64,000 bases of DNA from Tillus elongatus (GCA_964006375.1 OZ023262.1:93914476-93978475); one strand, 5' to 3'; positions 37,946-51,110 are shown, numbered from the stretch's first letter. Notes: generated by a model not told the origin, from the letters alone. Program-made: numbers and translations.

Positions 37946-39257
37946 TATCATTATTTTCATGGTTTACTTCTTAACTTAAGCGTGATACTTTCCATATTTT
38001 AGTTTAAAGAAGTGGTTCATTTGTTATCTACAGATTGTTGTATTCTAATGAAAGAGAAACTGAACAAATTTAGAAATTGTTATTAAATGTAATTGTATTT
38101 GTTCAGATTTTAATTTTATTTATTAAATCAACAAGAGCCTGAGGTTTATCGGTTGGCAAATAGATTTTCTGTTTTGTCTGCTATCGAGAAGACACTCAGT
38201 GAACAATTTGTTAATTTTCCAGTAAGCTTGTAATAATATATTATAATAAGTTTAGTTCTCCAAAAGTAGACACTCAAAAATACTGTTCAGGCGAAGAGTT
38301 ACGAAAGCTTCAACTTCCAAACATCCACAGCAATCAGCTAGTATAGTAACAAAAGACTTAATATTTGTCACAGCATGAGAGTAAAGTCAAGTAAAATTTA
38401 GGTTTATTTCAAACTAAGCATACCTATTTTTAGATGTAAATAATGTTTTCATTCCAGGGAATCTCTTAGAGTTAGGTTCTAACGTGAAGTTCTTTTGATA
38501 ACGTAGGCATATGTTTTTATGGTTGATATGACACGAAAGCCCCAGGTCGATGTTATAAGGAAATCCGTCTCAATTTCTTTATAAACAAAATTTCTATATG
38601 TGACGAGACCGCTCTTGAAGCCATTTTTGGTAAACTCGATGAATCTATTTGCAAACCTTTGTAAAGAACTTCGCTTATCCGGTTTCCTATATAAATTGGG
38701 TGATGTTTAAAGTGAGCTCTTTCGAATCCGCTGGTCTGAATGGGTTGAGTTTATATTTTACTTATAATACAAGCAAATCTTATAGGAATAGAAACTTGTT
38801 TTTCAACATAAGGTTTGATAGAATCTGATATATTTACCTGGCAACAACAAAATACACCGGGTGTTTCTCTACAGGAATCGATTATGTATATATTGGTTTC
38901 AGCATAAAGATACAGAATATAGAGGGTCGGTAAATATATTGCACCAAATTGGACTATGAAGAAACGGTTTACCATATTGAAACGGTGGTGGGGTAAAATT
39001 ATGCATACAAATTTTTCAAGACACAGCAAGTGCATTACGGTAGTGAATTAAGATTTTGTCGACTTAGCCTTATATTAAAGAAATACAAATAGTGCTGAAA
39101 ATTGAATCATAATTTCCACATAGTTGTGATAGTTTACTTTCTTAACAAAGACGTTCTAATGAAATGAATTTAGAGTCCATAACTTGACCACAAACAAAAT
39201 GTTCGTGTTCCTGTACCCATAAACTTGTAAAACCTTATATTACTAAAGTTTTAACGA
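37946..39257. other. Mostly unclassified AT-rich DNA
   Basis: A lone HTE 5'-terminus motif (GACACAGCAAGTGCATTACG) lies at 39019-39039; otherwise no gene, RNA or repeat was recognised. Confidence 0.45.
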
Positions 39258-39799
39258 AAAAATATCCTGTGACAGAGGGATTTTTTCTGGCCACACAAGA
39301 TCAGGTCTTTCCAACAAGAAATTACTTGAAGTATATAGTTGGAGATAATACGGTCCAAGATGACAAATTCAGATTTGGATGTCATTCATCGGAGACCATC
39401 CTGCACGCTACCGGAGGATATCAAGCGTTTGGTGCAACAGAGTACAAAGAGGGGCACCAGTTTCAAGAATATTCCATCAAAAACTCGCTCTCAAAATGGG
39501 ACTTTTAAATCTTGGTAAGGTGCCCTACTATAGATACACCCCTGAGCCTGTTCTAGAGAAGTCAGGATACAGGTTGTACTGGGATCGGATCGTGCTCACA
39601 GACCAACGAGTTGTCCGAAACAGGCCAGATATAATAATCGTGGATAATTCCTGCAAACAAACGACGCTGATTGATGTGGCCATTCCGAATATAAATAATC
39701 TGGAGATAAAGTTTAATGAGAAGATCATTAAGTACAGACACATCGAGATGCAAGTAAATATATAATGGAGGCTAGCTGGTATCCGGGTGATCCCGATAG
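39258..39799 (+). pseudogene. RLE-type LINE ORF, C-terminal part 1
   Basis: C-terminal region of a LINE polyprotein of the restriction-like-endonuclease type (R2/R4/Dong-like). Visible blocks: FLATQDQVFPTRNYLKYIV; a degenerate Cys/His knuckle FGCHSSETILHATGGYQAF, where one Cys is Tyr; KMGLLNLGKVPYYRYTPEPV; and a PD-(D/E)XK-like nuclease motif, RNRPDIII then TLIDVAIPN. This part has one frame change near 39460 and an in-frame TAA at 39763. It ends at a CCCGATAG target duplication where a hAT-like element is inserted, and continues at 42074. The domain would nick target DNA for target-primed reverse transcription. Upstream RT is absent, so the element is 5'-truncated. Confidence 0.8.
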
Positions 39800-39904
39800 C
39801 AGTAGCGGATCGTGCCTTAATGCATTGGAGGTGCGCGAGAAAAAAAAGTTCGGGATGCAGCAAGTGCGCCATGGTAGTGAGTTTTTATTAAATGCTTCAA
39901 ATTT

Positions 39905-40012
39905 GGGAACTGGGTTCTAGTTCGTGCTCGTTTGAAAAATTTTTTGCAAAGTCTCTCCATCGATACCGTCTATGAGTGAATTTTTTAAATAAAAGTTCAC
40001 TAAAAATGAAGT
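39905..40012 (+). mobile_element. HTE arm relic with hairpin
   Basis: Arm (GAACTGGGTTCTAGTTCGTG, CTCCATCGATACCGTCTATG) and an imperfect hairpin (AGTGAATTTTTTAAATAAAAGTTCACT), nested within the hAT-like element. Confidence 0.65.
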
Positions 40013-40049
40013 GCTCGACTATTTTTTCCCAGAAAATGTATTATAAAAA

Positions 40050-41125
40050 CTTCTGGACGCAGCAAGTGCGTTATGGTAGTGAATTTTCATAAAAATATTT
40101 TTAGTAGCAAACATGTTTTTTAAGAAAGCAGGCATCAATCTATATAGTAGAAACAATGTGCTATGTTTCATCAAAATAACTTTATTGTTTGAAAATGTAC
40201 AAAATTTCCCAAAGGAACCTTAAAGTAACCTTAAATTTTTCCCGAGAAAACTGGTTTCCTGGTCAACTTTATAGGTTAATAGCAAATTGAGCTCTTCAAA
40301 TTTGAAGCATTTAATGAAAATTCGCTACCATAACGCACTTGCTGCGTAACGAATTTCTTTTCTTACAAAGATGTATTATACTTCGATGGCAAATGCAAAA
40401 ATGCAATAACATAGGGAGTGCTCGATTAAAAGAACAAGGAAAATTTGAATCACCAACGACTTATGGGCCACCCTGTAATTGTGGAAATATTTTTTAAGAT
40501 GTAGCTCAAGACACCCTATAATTAATGTATACCATTTTTTTTCGTAACTTGCATAATAACGGATATATTGAGCTTTAAAGATTTTTTACGAAAATTTGAC
40601 AAAAATGATATGCCATTAAACGAAAAACTCTATAGCCAACACTACTGCCAAAGCATCAGAGAAAGGGTCTATCTTAGATGAATTTTCTGAGAATATTTTA
40701 GTATAATACAGGACAATGACGATTGCAACTAAGAGTTCAGACTTGTAAAGTATTCGTCTTGAGACATTTTCTTTCCATAGCTCATATTAATTTCAGGATC
40801 ATTGCCTAAATATTACCAATTTTTACATTTTAAATCGCGACTTAGGAAAACCCAAATTTATTTTTCTTTCAATGCCTGTAACTTGTCTTTTTAAAATTTT
40901 GGTAGGTGGCTTACCTATAAATATATGAACCCGAGTACGAAATTTGGTTGCCCTTACTTTGTTAATTCCGGAGATATAAATTTTTTTTGAATGAAAGTTC
41001 AAAATTTTCACGGAAAACCTCGTCCGACTTTCCTCACTAACGAATTTATCCAAGCCATTTACAAAAGAAAGGTAGGTGCCAAATTTTATCAAAATCAGCC
41101 CATTATTTTTTGAGTTATCGGTGTG

Positions 41126-41215
<90 letters not shown>

Positions 41216-41325
41216 ATATAAAAATTGAAACTGACCCCGGATATGGGTTCTAGGGGTCCTAGTTCGCGCTCATTTGCAAAAAGTTTTTCAAAAGTCGGGA
41301 TCTCCCCATTAGTCCTTTAGTAAGT
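40050..41325 (+). mobile_element. HTE copy, plus orientation, nearly full length
   Basis: 5' terminus TTCTGGACGCAGCAAGTGCG with the TAGTGAATTTTC subterminal motif. The first 300 bp are bounded by an inverted second terminus (40320-40345). Then come the full body, (TA)n at 41129-41212 and the arm (ACCCCGGATATGGGTTCTAG, GTCCTAGTTCGCGCTC). The 3' hairpin has decayed to ATTAGTCCTTTAGTAAG. Confidence 0.85.
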
Positions 41326-41749
41326 TACAATAGGTCATCGTAGTTAAAAAGTTCCTTAAAAAGTTAAATTTATAATATTATCCACTGAATTAATCACAGT
41401 ATCACAATTATTTTGTCCACTTATTAAGCAACCCGAAGTAGCAGCCATCATAATAATAATAATTGTCTTGTTAGAGCATGTAAACAACAACGAAATGATC
41501 CAATTAAAATCAATCCGACGCGCAGCACTACACGAAAATTACTAAACACATGCTAGACAGAGACACGCCCTGCCAAAATTCCACTGTAAACTGCAACAAG
41601 TGTGGAATTTGAGAGCGCACAACAGATTGCTTATTCGGTCATTTTCGACGATCATACTCGTTCATTTTGCAATGAAGTATCGTATTTCCTCAAGAGCGCC
41701 AAAAAATACACACCACCGGCGACTTATGTATGTATGGATATTTGGATAT

Positions 41750-41752
<3 letters not shown>

Positions 41753-41838
<86 letters not shown>
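41753..41838. repeat. (TA)n tract
   Basis: TA run inside the hAT-like element, preceded by GGATATTTGGATATGGATA. Confidence 0.95.
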
Positions 41839-41839
<1 letters not shown>

Positions 41840-42073
41840 CGATAACGTCTGCATCCAATCATTAACACTATACTTATTCTGATGCTTTATTAATGGCTGC
41901 CGACTCTGCGATCCTCGATATACTAATTTTGTTTGTTGAATGCAGGAATGCAGGAGGTAAAAAAGCAAATAAAAATTTATTAAAATATAGCATAGAAAAA
42001 ATATTTTGTCCCACGGCAGGCGGCCGTGCGCGCGCACGTACGCACTTATTGAGAAGCCGCCCCTGCCCGATAG

Positions 42074-42357
42074 TCATGTCGTCAACTGATATTGTTCCTA
42101 AGAATCTTCGAGAGAACATTAAGCGACTGGGCATTGAGGTGCACCTTTATAAAGTTATGTAAAAATCAGCAATACTTACAACTGCCCACACCGTGCGCAG
42201 AGTTCTGGGAAATGAGGATGTATCGCGTTGTCGTTCAGGATCCGATAACTTGGAAAGGCTCCATCTGAACTCAGTGCCTTTGGTACCTGAGATACTTGAG
42301 ATGCATGAATGTTACCCTTTGAGGGAGTGTGAAAACCTTTTAGGCCAAAGTCGATAA
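42074..42357 (+). pseudogene. RLE-type LINE ORF, C-terminal part 2
   Basis: Continues the frame of 39258-39799 after the hAT-like insertion: MSSTDIVPKNLRENIKRLGI, EVHLYKVM, then an in-frame TAA at 42160 and KSAILTTAHTVRRVLGNED, ending at the TAA at 42355-42357. The block after the stop (KSA..TTAHTVRRVL) is the conserved extreme C-terminus of this LINE group. Two internal stops in all make the ORF defective. A short A-rich 3' end (AATAATAAAAATATAAT) follows. Confidence 0.8.
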
Positions 42358-42369
42358 TAATAAAAATAT

Positions 42370-43125
42370 AATCTACCTATATATAAAATTTTTAGGGAAC
42401 GACTTGGGTTTGCTCTCATTCGACAAATTTCTGTATCTTCGTCAATAACGAAGCTTACAAATTTGCTACTCAAATTGTTGCTGCTTCACGTATGGTACAT
42501 GTGTACCAAAACTGAGATATTAACATTAAAATAGATGAAAATTGTTCGCACTCAAGCCCAAAAATTCGCTAAAAGACACACAACCGTATTGAATGTGGTT
42601 AACTGCATCTATTAATTATTGCAGAACAACAATAAGTTTCTTTAAGTGCAAGTAGCTCAAAACCGACAAAAAATTATTCGTTATTCTGACAGAAATGCTA
42701 GTTATGGTGCACAATTGTTGCAAAAAGTGTGTTTAACAAGTTCTTAAATTTTTGTTTTAACAGCTTAATCCAAGTAGGGCATTTATTTAAAGTAGACTTT
42801 TCTGCCATGTTTTGGAAAAATATATAAGTATTTACAAAAGATTTGTTCGGGCTAATGTCCAAGAACTTCCCGACAAGGCGTACAAATACAAATTACTAAA
42901 TGTGCTCAACAAAATTTATTAAATATTACAAAGGAAGATATTCGTGCAAAATTGTCAAGAATTTTTAAAGAAGTACTCCAGACTTTTACAGTTTCTCTTT
43001 TAAAACCATTAAAATACCGATTCGGAAGGTCCAGATTGGTGATTTTAAAAGTAATATTACTAGACGAATGCAGGTTATGATGGACAATAACTATTGCAAC
43101 GGTGTGAATTTTTGTCCAATGACAG
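42370..43125. other. AT-rich DNA without recognisable features
   Basis: No reading frame, RNA gene or repeat recognised. Confidence 0.5.
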
Positions 43126-43244
43126 TTTTCAGTGAATTAAAAAAAAAGTACTAATGAGGAAATCCCAACTTTGGAATGTTGAATTTTTTTTTGAAATAAG
43201 CGCGAACTAGGCCTCCTACAACCCATATCCAGGGTCAGTTTAAA

Positions 43245-43338
<94 letters not shown>

Positions 43339-44430
43339 ACCGATAACTCAAAAAATAATCGACCGATTTTAATAAAATTTTTAGGAGTACCTTCCTTCTC
43401 CAAGTGGCTTGGATAAGTTCGTTAGCTGGGAAAATCAGCATAGGTTTTCCCGGAAAATTTTATGTTTTATTTCGGAAAAAAAATATAAATCCGGAAATAA
43501 CAAAGTAGGGCCAATTTGTTACGCGTGTTTGTCTTATAAAGAGTGAACCATGCACCAAAATGTAGGCATGTAAGTTAAAAGACAGAAAAGTTACAGCCAT
43601 TAAAAAAAAGGGGTTTTCCGCAAAATATCAAAGTCACGATTTGAAACGTCAAAATTGGCAACAGTTAAGCAAATAACCTCAAACAAATAAGGATTATGCG
43701 AAGAATATGTCGCAAGAAGACTGTTCTGCAAACTCTTAAATTTCAGCTTCAACCGTCATTGTTCTGCATTTTACTAAAATGTTTTCAGAAAATTCGTTTC
43801 AATTAGACCCTTTCTCTGATGCTTTGGCGGTAGTTTTAGCTATAGAGCTTATCGTTTAATCGTATATAATTTTTGGCGAATTTTTGTAAAAAATCAATAA
43901 AGTTCAATATATCCGTTATTATACAAGATACGAAAAGAATTGTGTACATTAATTATAGAATATCTTGAGCTACATCTTACAAAATTATTTCTACAATCAC
44001 AGGTGGCCCATAAGTCGTTGATGATACAAACATTATTTTTTTTTATCAAACACGCCTGTGTTATTGCATTTTTGCATTTTCTATCGAAATATAATGCACG
44101 TTTGTAATGAAACAAATTCGGGGGCAGAAAGTGCGTTATGGTAGCTAATATTCATTGAATTCTTCAAATTTGAATAGCTTAATTTGCTATTAATCTATAC
44201 GGTTCGTTGGCCAAGAAACCAGTTTTTGGTGAACATTTTATTTTCGGAAATTTTTGCACATTTTCAGACAATTAAGTTATTTTGATGAAAATGGCACATT
44301 GTTTATACTATATAGGTTATACTTTTAACCAAATTTGTTGCTTGCTTTCTTTAAAAAAAAAACGTATTTGCCATTCAAAACATTTTTATGAAAATTTCCA
44401 ACCATAACGAATTTGCTGCGTCCAAACTTT
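43126..44430 (-). mobile_element. HTE copy, minus orientation, nearly full length
   Basis: A decayed hairpin (AGTGAATTAAAAAAAAAGTACT), the arm (GCGCGAACTAGGCCTCCTAC), (TA)n at 43247-43334, the body from TATCACACCGATAACTC, and the 5' terminus CATAACGAATTTGCTGCGTC at 44404-44423. All five blocks of the family are present in order. Confidence 0.85.
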
Positions 44431-44639
44431 TACATATTTGTCTAAAATATCTGCTAAAAATCAATTCAAAATAGACCATTTCTTCAATATTTTGACAGCG
44501 GCATAAATCGGATAGTCTGTGACTTTAACGTGTTATATTTTCTTATATAGCAAAATAAAGTACATTTCAAAAATTTCCCTCTTTGGTTCAGAATTTGATA
44601 AACAAACAACCATATAACTTGTAACATGTCGCATGTATT

Positions 44640-44925
44640 TAACATAAACGTGGTATGTCACACGTGTTAACGCCTTTCATTTTTCTACAATAAGCTTCTG
44701 AATCAAGCCCTTTAGTGACGTCAGAGTCTAAGTCCCTCCAGTGACGTCACACTCGGCGGTCGGTTACTCTGCCGCATCCCAACTCAATGGAATACGCCTT
44801 CAGATGCAATAATTACATGACATCTCTTGATAAGAAAGTCTTTATAAACGTTCGCAATGCGTGTATCGCTCTCTTCTGTTTCAAGTTAACCAGAAATATT
44901 GTCTTACAGCTAAATTTTCAGTCAG
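44640..44925 (+). promoter_or_regulatory. Promoter-like block with paired CRE motifs and TATA
   Basis: Two perfect TGACGTCA palindromes (about 44716-44723 and 44741-44748) lie 25 bp apart in a locally GC-richer stretch. They are followed by a TATA-like TTTATAAACG near 44850 and an initiator-like TCAGTC at 44919-44924. The last is about 70 bases from the TATA, too far for a single start, so the true start is uncertain. It leads into the minisatellite transcript candidate below. It may be a promoter of a non-coding gene or the U3 of a solo LTR. Confidence 0.4.
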
Positions 44926-44935
44926 GAAAACAACA

Positions 44936-45530
44936 TGACTAAAAGGCACCCGTTAGGGAGCAGCCCTCGAGAAGCGCTAAATGAAACCGTTAGGGAGCAG
45001 CCCTCGAGAAGCCCTAAATGAAACCGTTAAGGAGCGGCCCTCAAGAAGCCCTAAATAACACCGTTAGGAAGCAGCCTCAACAAGACATGGTTAAAGAGCA
45101 GCCCTCAACAACACCTGGTTAAAGAGCAGCCCTATGAACAACACCTGGATAAATTGAGGCCTCAAGCAGCCCTCAACAACACCTTCCTAAATGGCACATC
45201 GCTGGCGAGAAGCCCTGAATGGAACCGTTGGAGCAGAGCCTTAGGAGTAGCATCTTGATAAATGACACCTTGCTGAACAGAGCTGTTTCCCCACGAAGTC
45301 TCCGAGGCAACTCCAACATCCAAGTCTAGACGAATGTAATCACCACTCTGGAGGCAGCAATCTAAGCCTGGAGTTAAGTACATCATTTATCTGTAATTTT
45401 CTTTTTAAAATAGTGTATGCTCCACAACTCATTTTGACAGTGCTATATGCCAAGTTAAAGTAATCAATTCATGTTTTGTTTCTTTAATTAATTTTGCTGC
45501 ATTGTATAACTTCAATAATCTTTTAATAAA
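44936..45530 (+). ncRNA. Possible short transcript with 37-bp minisatellite and poly(A) signal
   Basis: Downstream of the promoter-like block, ATG ACT AAA opens only a 24-codon frame that runs into the repeats. Units starting CGTTAGGGAGCAGCCCTC lie at 44951, 44988, 45025 and 45062, a 37-bp period, and decay into shorter CAGCCCTCAACAACACCTGG variants to about 45190. AATAAA occurs near 45526 (TTTTAATAAACTG). No frame crosses the region. It could be a non-coding RNA or the R-U5 part of an unrecognised LTR; the transcript is inferred from signals only. Confidence 0.3.
44951..45190. repeat. 37-bp tandem repeat (minisatellite)
   Basis: Four clear units with a period of exactly 37 bp, then degenerate units of about 30 bp. 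A period of 37 is not a codon multiple, and stops occur in all frames. Confidence 0.85.
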
Positions 45531-45540
45531 CTGATTTTAC

Positions 45541-47456
45541 TTATAACTCCTGATTTTATTTGTACATCTTAAAATCTACTGACTGCAAGTGCTGAAGCAC
45601 AAGCCCTGCGTTAATTTATGTTATATTTGTGCCTAGACTGAGTAGCCGAACTAATTATTAATTATTTAACAAATACCTAGGGCATAATTTACAGGTAATA
45701 TTTAAATTCGTTATTTTTTATTATGTTATACTGTCTCCATAACGTGGGGATTAGTTGTTTTTTTTTTTTCACTGGCCCTACAACACGGGGTTCAGTATAT
45801 TTTTCGTTACAAACTATAATCAGTGGTAAAAGTGTAGATGCAGCATGGGCGCAATGGAAGGGCATTTTTATATACTTTTTTATATGTATAATTGATCAGG
45901 CGAAACATTAAAATGACAGACTTTTTTAATAACCAAAGTATCTCTAATAACTCTAGAACATATTTTCTTTTAAAATGACTATTGCCATGCGAAAATATCT
46001 GCTATAAAGCGCCAACTAATATTTTCAGAGATTTCGCTTCTACCAGTGAGAAATCTAAAATATCTAACCACCACCACTTTTGGAACACTAAGGAATAGAT
46101 CTCTGTCAGCAGGTTGGCGTTACAAAATATCTGCATTAAGATCTAGGCAGCTCAATGTAGTAGATATATTAACTCATTTCTAGTCTTTAAGATGCAGTTT
46201 TAAACGTGATTTAGAAAGATAACATGACGAAAATTAAACCAAAGAATAGCGGCGTGGGCTCTAACGATGTATATTAACCAATTGAAATTGACAATTCGCC
46301 ATGTCAAAAGAAAAGAAAATACCATTCTTGCCAACCTCGCGATACTCTAACTTGTCCCAGCTAAGTCAATATTTCGCTCAGCCGTGGACTAAAGTTATCC
46401 CATAGATCATTCACTATGCTACCTAGCAACAAAATGTAACCATTTTTAATCAGTTGATGCCGCAGGGGTACACATCTGTGGCATAAATTTAGTCAGATTT
46501 ATAAACACTCGTAAAGTAGGGCTAAAAGAGATTACTTTATTTTCTATAGACCGTTATTCAGTTTATTAACACTATGACACAATAATTCTTGTGAATAAAC
46601 CTACAGTTTTATAAAAATTTGCTGCAATAAAGCAGACGCTACTTTACAGCTTTTTTAATGTTCTATTTTGCCCTATTTTATATAATTATTCCTCATTGCA
46701 ACTGATATCATATTATTATTATTTTTAAACAAACCTTTTTACAAATATACAAAAAGTTTTAAAGATCAAATAAAATAACTGACGAATGCCAAATTTCTTA
46801 TGCAAACTAGGAAACAGGAGACCTAAAAATATGTTGCTTTCTGGGCGGCTTAAATATTAAACTGGGTTTCTTACAAAGAATCAGGCAAGAGTTAATTGAA
46901 ATGAACGAGATGAAAGGAGGATAAAAAAGCAGTCTGTATTCTCATCTCATTTTCAGTGCCATTAGCTTTTGCAGGAATTTTGTTTTACTCACCATAATTT
47001 TGGTAGGAAGGTAGTTTCATGTTATAATTTGTAGAAACTGGTATAATGTTCTCGATGGCCTGAATAATCAGCAAAAAGGCAATGTCCGTATTGATCTCGT
47101 ACGTGTTTACAGATAATAGTGTTGTCAGTTAAATTATTAAAATCTGGATGCACAAAGTGCGTTATGGTAGCGAATTTTCATTAAACTCTTACGTGTTTAT
47201 AAAATCTGAGCTAAAAAATTATATCTTCGATATTAATGACATTGGTTTAAAAAAAAGTACACGTGTTGCCTTTATAAAAGCTTTGTTACATACAAAAATT
47301 GAGTTTTTATTATTGAAAATTAGGTTATTTAAATTATAGAAAGAAAATTATTTTATAAAAGCATTACGAGACCGTACCGTGGTCAAAGCTTACAAGCTAC
47401 TTATAAGAAAATAGATATATTCATTAATGAAATGCACCGTATATTATACAGCGTGA
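45541..47456. other. Unclassified AT-rich DNA, largely single copy
   Basis: The only repeat seen is a lone HTE 5' terminus at 47140-47180 (AAATCTGGATGCACAAAGTG). No convincing exon or RNA gene. Confidence 0.45.
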
Positions 47457-47510
47457 TGTATCGAAACAGTCTATTAGGAGTACCTATTAGGAATTCTGTT
47501 CATATTTTTA
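47457..47510. repeat. First half of a tandem duplication split by an HTE
   Basis: ATCGAAACAGTCTATTAGGA through CATATTTTTA is repeated at 48960-49010. Together with 48881-48959 and its repeat at 49021-49098, this is a two-unit tandem duplication of about 138 bp. Its first unit is interrupted exactly between the two halves by the HTE at 47511-48876. Confidence 0.85.
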
Positions 47511-48876
<1,366 letters not shown>

Positions 48877-48880
48877 AAAT

Positions 48881-49098
48881 TTCAGCTTGTGGGTAACCAT
48901 CCATGATCTATTCAATGACAATGTTTCCAAGATAACGGTACTTTCGAAAACGCTGGAAGTATCGAAACAGTCTATTAGGAGTACCTATTAGGAATTCTGT
49001 TCATATTTTTAATGAAAATTTCAGCTTGTGGGTAACCATTCATGATCTATTCAATGACAATGTTTCCAAGATAACGGTACTTTCGAAAACGCTGGAAG
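48881..49098. repeat. Tandem duplication, remaining part
   Basis: TTCAGCTTGTGGGTAACCAT through GAAAACGCTGGAAG occurs at 48881-48959 and again at 49020-49098 with one difference noticed (CATCCATG against CATTCATG). Confidence 0.9.
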
Positions 49099-49099
49099 T

Positions 49100-49635
49100 A
49101 GCCATCAACAGTCTAATTTCAACTAGAATAGTATAGTTTCTTTTTGCATTTTCGAACTACTAACGTTACTTTGAAGTAACTGTAAGGAGCGTTCTCTATA
49201 CCTAACTTCTGCTGTTGTTGAGGTTTTTCGACTTTTTTCGTTCAAATATTTGACTAGTCATTGCAGTCAAATTAAGACATATTTCATTAAACACACGGCA
49301 TGTTTTCGAAATAATTTTGTAACATTCTTAATGAATTTAAAATAAGTTCAAAATATCCATGTTTGAATATCGCTGATTTTCCATTTCGATTGACACAACA
49401 GAAAAAGGCGACTTACATGGTTGGCAGTTATTAGTGAAAATGTTTGTTGCAATTTCCATGGCTGGCTTTTAAATATCTTTACCATTTTTTCTAAATATTT
49501 TCAAAAACTCTAATTACTTGACAAATGTTGCAGATAGGTAAAAGGAATGTTATTGCCGTTCGATGCGGAATCTAATTTTGCTTTATAATAAGGGAATAAA
49601 AATAGAGCATTGTATTTGAAATAAACAAACAAACA
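49100..49635. other. AT-rich DNA without recognisable features
   Basis: No gene or repeat recognised. Confidence 0.5.
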
Positions 49636-50112
49636 AAAATTAACCCGACATCAAAATAAGCAACAAAAAGCAAAAAAGAACTCGGTTACAGGTTTAAGTC
49701 AAGAGACAAAAAATATTTTAAATGTAAGATTATTATATGTGCTACCTACTTATCAGTTTGACGCCGGCGCCAAGCCATTTAGGTAATAGATAGATAGGCT
49801 AGGTCCACTCTCACCACATCGCAATTTTAGCCGCGCACGCGACGGCATGAATGAGCACGGGTTGGTCTTTGATCATTAACAACATATTTAGGTAATGCAT
49901 TAAAATTATAACCCGTTATTAATTATGCTGTTTATATCGAGCATTACTGTGTTTCCGGCTTGGCACCGACTTCAAACAGATAAGTAGGTAGCGCATATAA
50001 AAATATTTCTTTTAAATTAATTTTTATCTTTTGAAACAAACCTGTAATCCAGTTACTTTTGCTTTCCAATGCCTATTTTGAAGTCGGTTCAGTTTTTTTT
50101 GAAGTTGGTTTA
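49636..50112. mobile_element. MITE with TIRs of about 140 bp
   Basis: GTGCTACCTACTTATCAGTT then GACGCCGGCGCCAAGCC (49739-49776) pairs inverted with GGCTTGGCACCGACTTCAAA then CAGATAAGTAGGTAGCGC (49958-49995). The match extends outward through AACTCGGTTACAGGTTT and its partner AAACCTGTAATCCAGTTAC to about 49640 and 50110. No coding sequence. The GAAGTCGGTTCAGTTTTTTT edge is of a kind seen in many insect MITEs. Confidence 0.75.
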
Positions 50113-50116
50113 TTTT

Positions 50117-50333
50117 TCCATTTTTAGTGTAAATATACGTACGTGTGTGTGTGTTATCTCCTGATGGCCTCGGAAACTAGGTCCATTAGCCGCAAAATGT
50201 TGTATTCCAGCGAGTAGTAGCTCCGTAAGGGATTCTTCTATTTATAGTTTTTTGTAATACTTCCATACGTTGCGGTGAATTAGTAAAAAGCCCAGGAATT
50301 TCTTGTAAATTTCCAAAAAGGACACATTACTAG
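50117..50333. other. Unclassified
   Basis: A short (GT)n (50141-50152) and nothing else recognised. Confidence 0.4.
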
Positions 50334-50340
50334 AAATAGG

Positions 50341-50522
50341 TTTTTTTTTAATAATATTATTGGCTGCGGCATCTCAGGCCATTAGCACATTCATTTACCA
50401 TCATTCACTATTTTTACTAATCTTCCAGACAAAGTCAACTTCTCGTTGGCTCGCCCAGGAATCGAACCCGGGACCTCTCGCTTAGCAGGCTGGCTGCTAG
50501 CAACCTGCGCCGCGAGGGCGTC
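50341..50522 (-). mobile_element. tRNA-derived SINE with 7-bp target duplication
   Basis: On the minus strand the tRNA-like head starts at 50522 (GACGCCCTCGCGGCGCAGG), has an anticodon-like CTGCTAAG and a B box GGTTCGATTCC, then a short body and an A-rich tail (complement of 50341-50349). AAATAGG flanks it at 50334-50340 and 50523-50529. GCT in the anticodon position would suggest a Ser-type ancestor. A functional tRNA is unlikely, because the acceptor arms do not pair. Confidence 0.8.
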
Positions 50523-50529
50523 AAATAGG

Positions 50530-51017
50530 ATTTTAATTTCTTGATTCATTTATATACTACAATTTGCATAACCTATATTTATCGTAAATATAAATAAATA
50601 AAACACAGTTTAACACACAGAAATAAACAATATTTAAAACCACTTATAGTAACAGCGACACTATTATTACTTTTTAAATATTAGTACAAACATATACACT
50701 AAAAATATTACATTAAATTACATACACATACATTTTTAGTATAAATTAATATACAGGCTGTTAATAAAATATCACATAAAACACATACAAATATAAAAAC
50801 AACCATAACAATATAAAATAAACCCAGTATATTATTTCAATTGACACTATAAACCTGCAACATTAAAGCACTAATAAAAATGATTATGTAAATTACAATC
50901 TCCACAACCAAAATTATTTCAATTAGCGCCCATAAACGTGGGACATTAATATTAGAATAATATAATATAATATAGTTAACAACAAAAATAAAACCACTCA
51001 GGGTCGATTACTCATTT

Positions 51018-51019
<2 letters not shown>
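50530..51019. other. Very AT-rich DNA without recognisable features
   Basis: Runs of A and T with CA-containing words (ACACATACA); no gene or shared repeat. Confidence 0.5.

Positions 51020-51105
<86 letters not shown>
51020..51105. repeat. (TA)n tract, left flank of gypsy copy 2
   Basis: Pure TA run ending at the LTR start; its continuation is at 57784-57874. Confidence 0.95.

Positions 51106-51110
<5 letters not shown>

Larger units (their letters stand above)
39800..42065. mobile_element. hAT-like non-autonomous element with 8-bp target duplication
   Basis: It is flanked by the perfect direct repeat CCCGATAG (39792-39799 and 42066-42073). The termini are CAGTAGCGGAT on the left and, in reverse complement, CAGGGGCGGCT on the right: hAT-type short TIRs starting CAG with a GCGG core. 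Joining 39799 to 42074 restores an open frame that matches the expected LINE protein across the junction, which supports the boundaries. The interior holds HTE copies (39905-40012, 40050-41325), a (TA)n tract at 41753-41838 and no transposase. Confidence 0.8.

Noticed and set aside
38751..39035. 94-codon minus-strand frame
   Set aside because: It has no recognisable domain, biased AT codons, and overlaps a repeat terminus at its start; chance frame.
41602..41865. Frame MEFESAQQIAYSVIFDD considered as hAT transposase remnant
   Set aside because: No hAT dimerisation or catalytic motif could be recognised and the frame ends in TA-repeat translation; too weak to call.
41893..42048. N-terminal half of the 89-codon frame leading into the LINE end
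   Set aside because: This half lies within the hAT-like element, outside the LINE; the fusion is a chance read-through across the element boundary.
44951..45190. Regular 37-bp repeats considered as a CRISPR array
   Set aside because: The units are directly adjacent without unique spacers, decay in sequence, and lie in an insect-type genome; this is a minisatellite.
50440..50522. Possible tRNA-Ser gene on the minus strand
   Set aside because: The head is attached to a SINE body with an A-tail and AAATAGG duplications, and the acceptor stem is not complementary.
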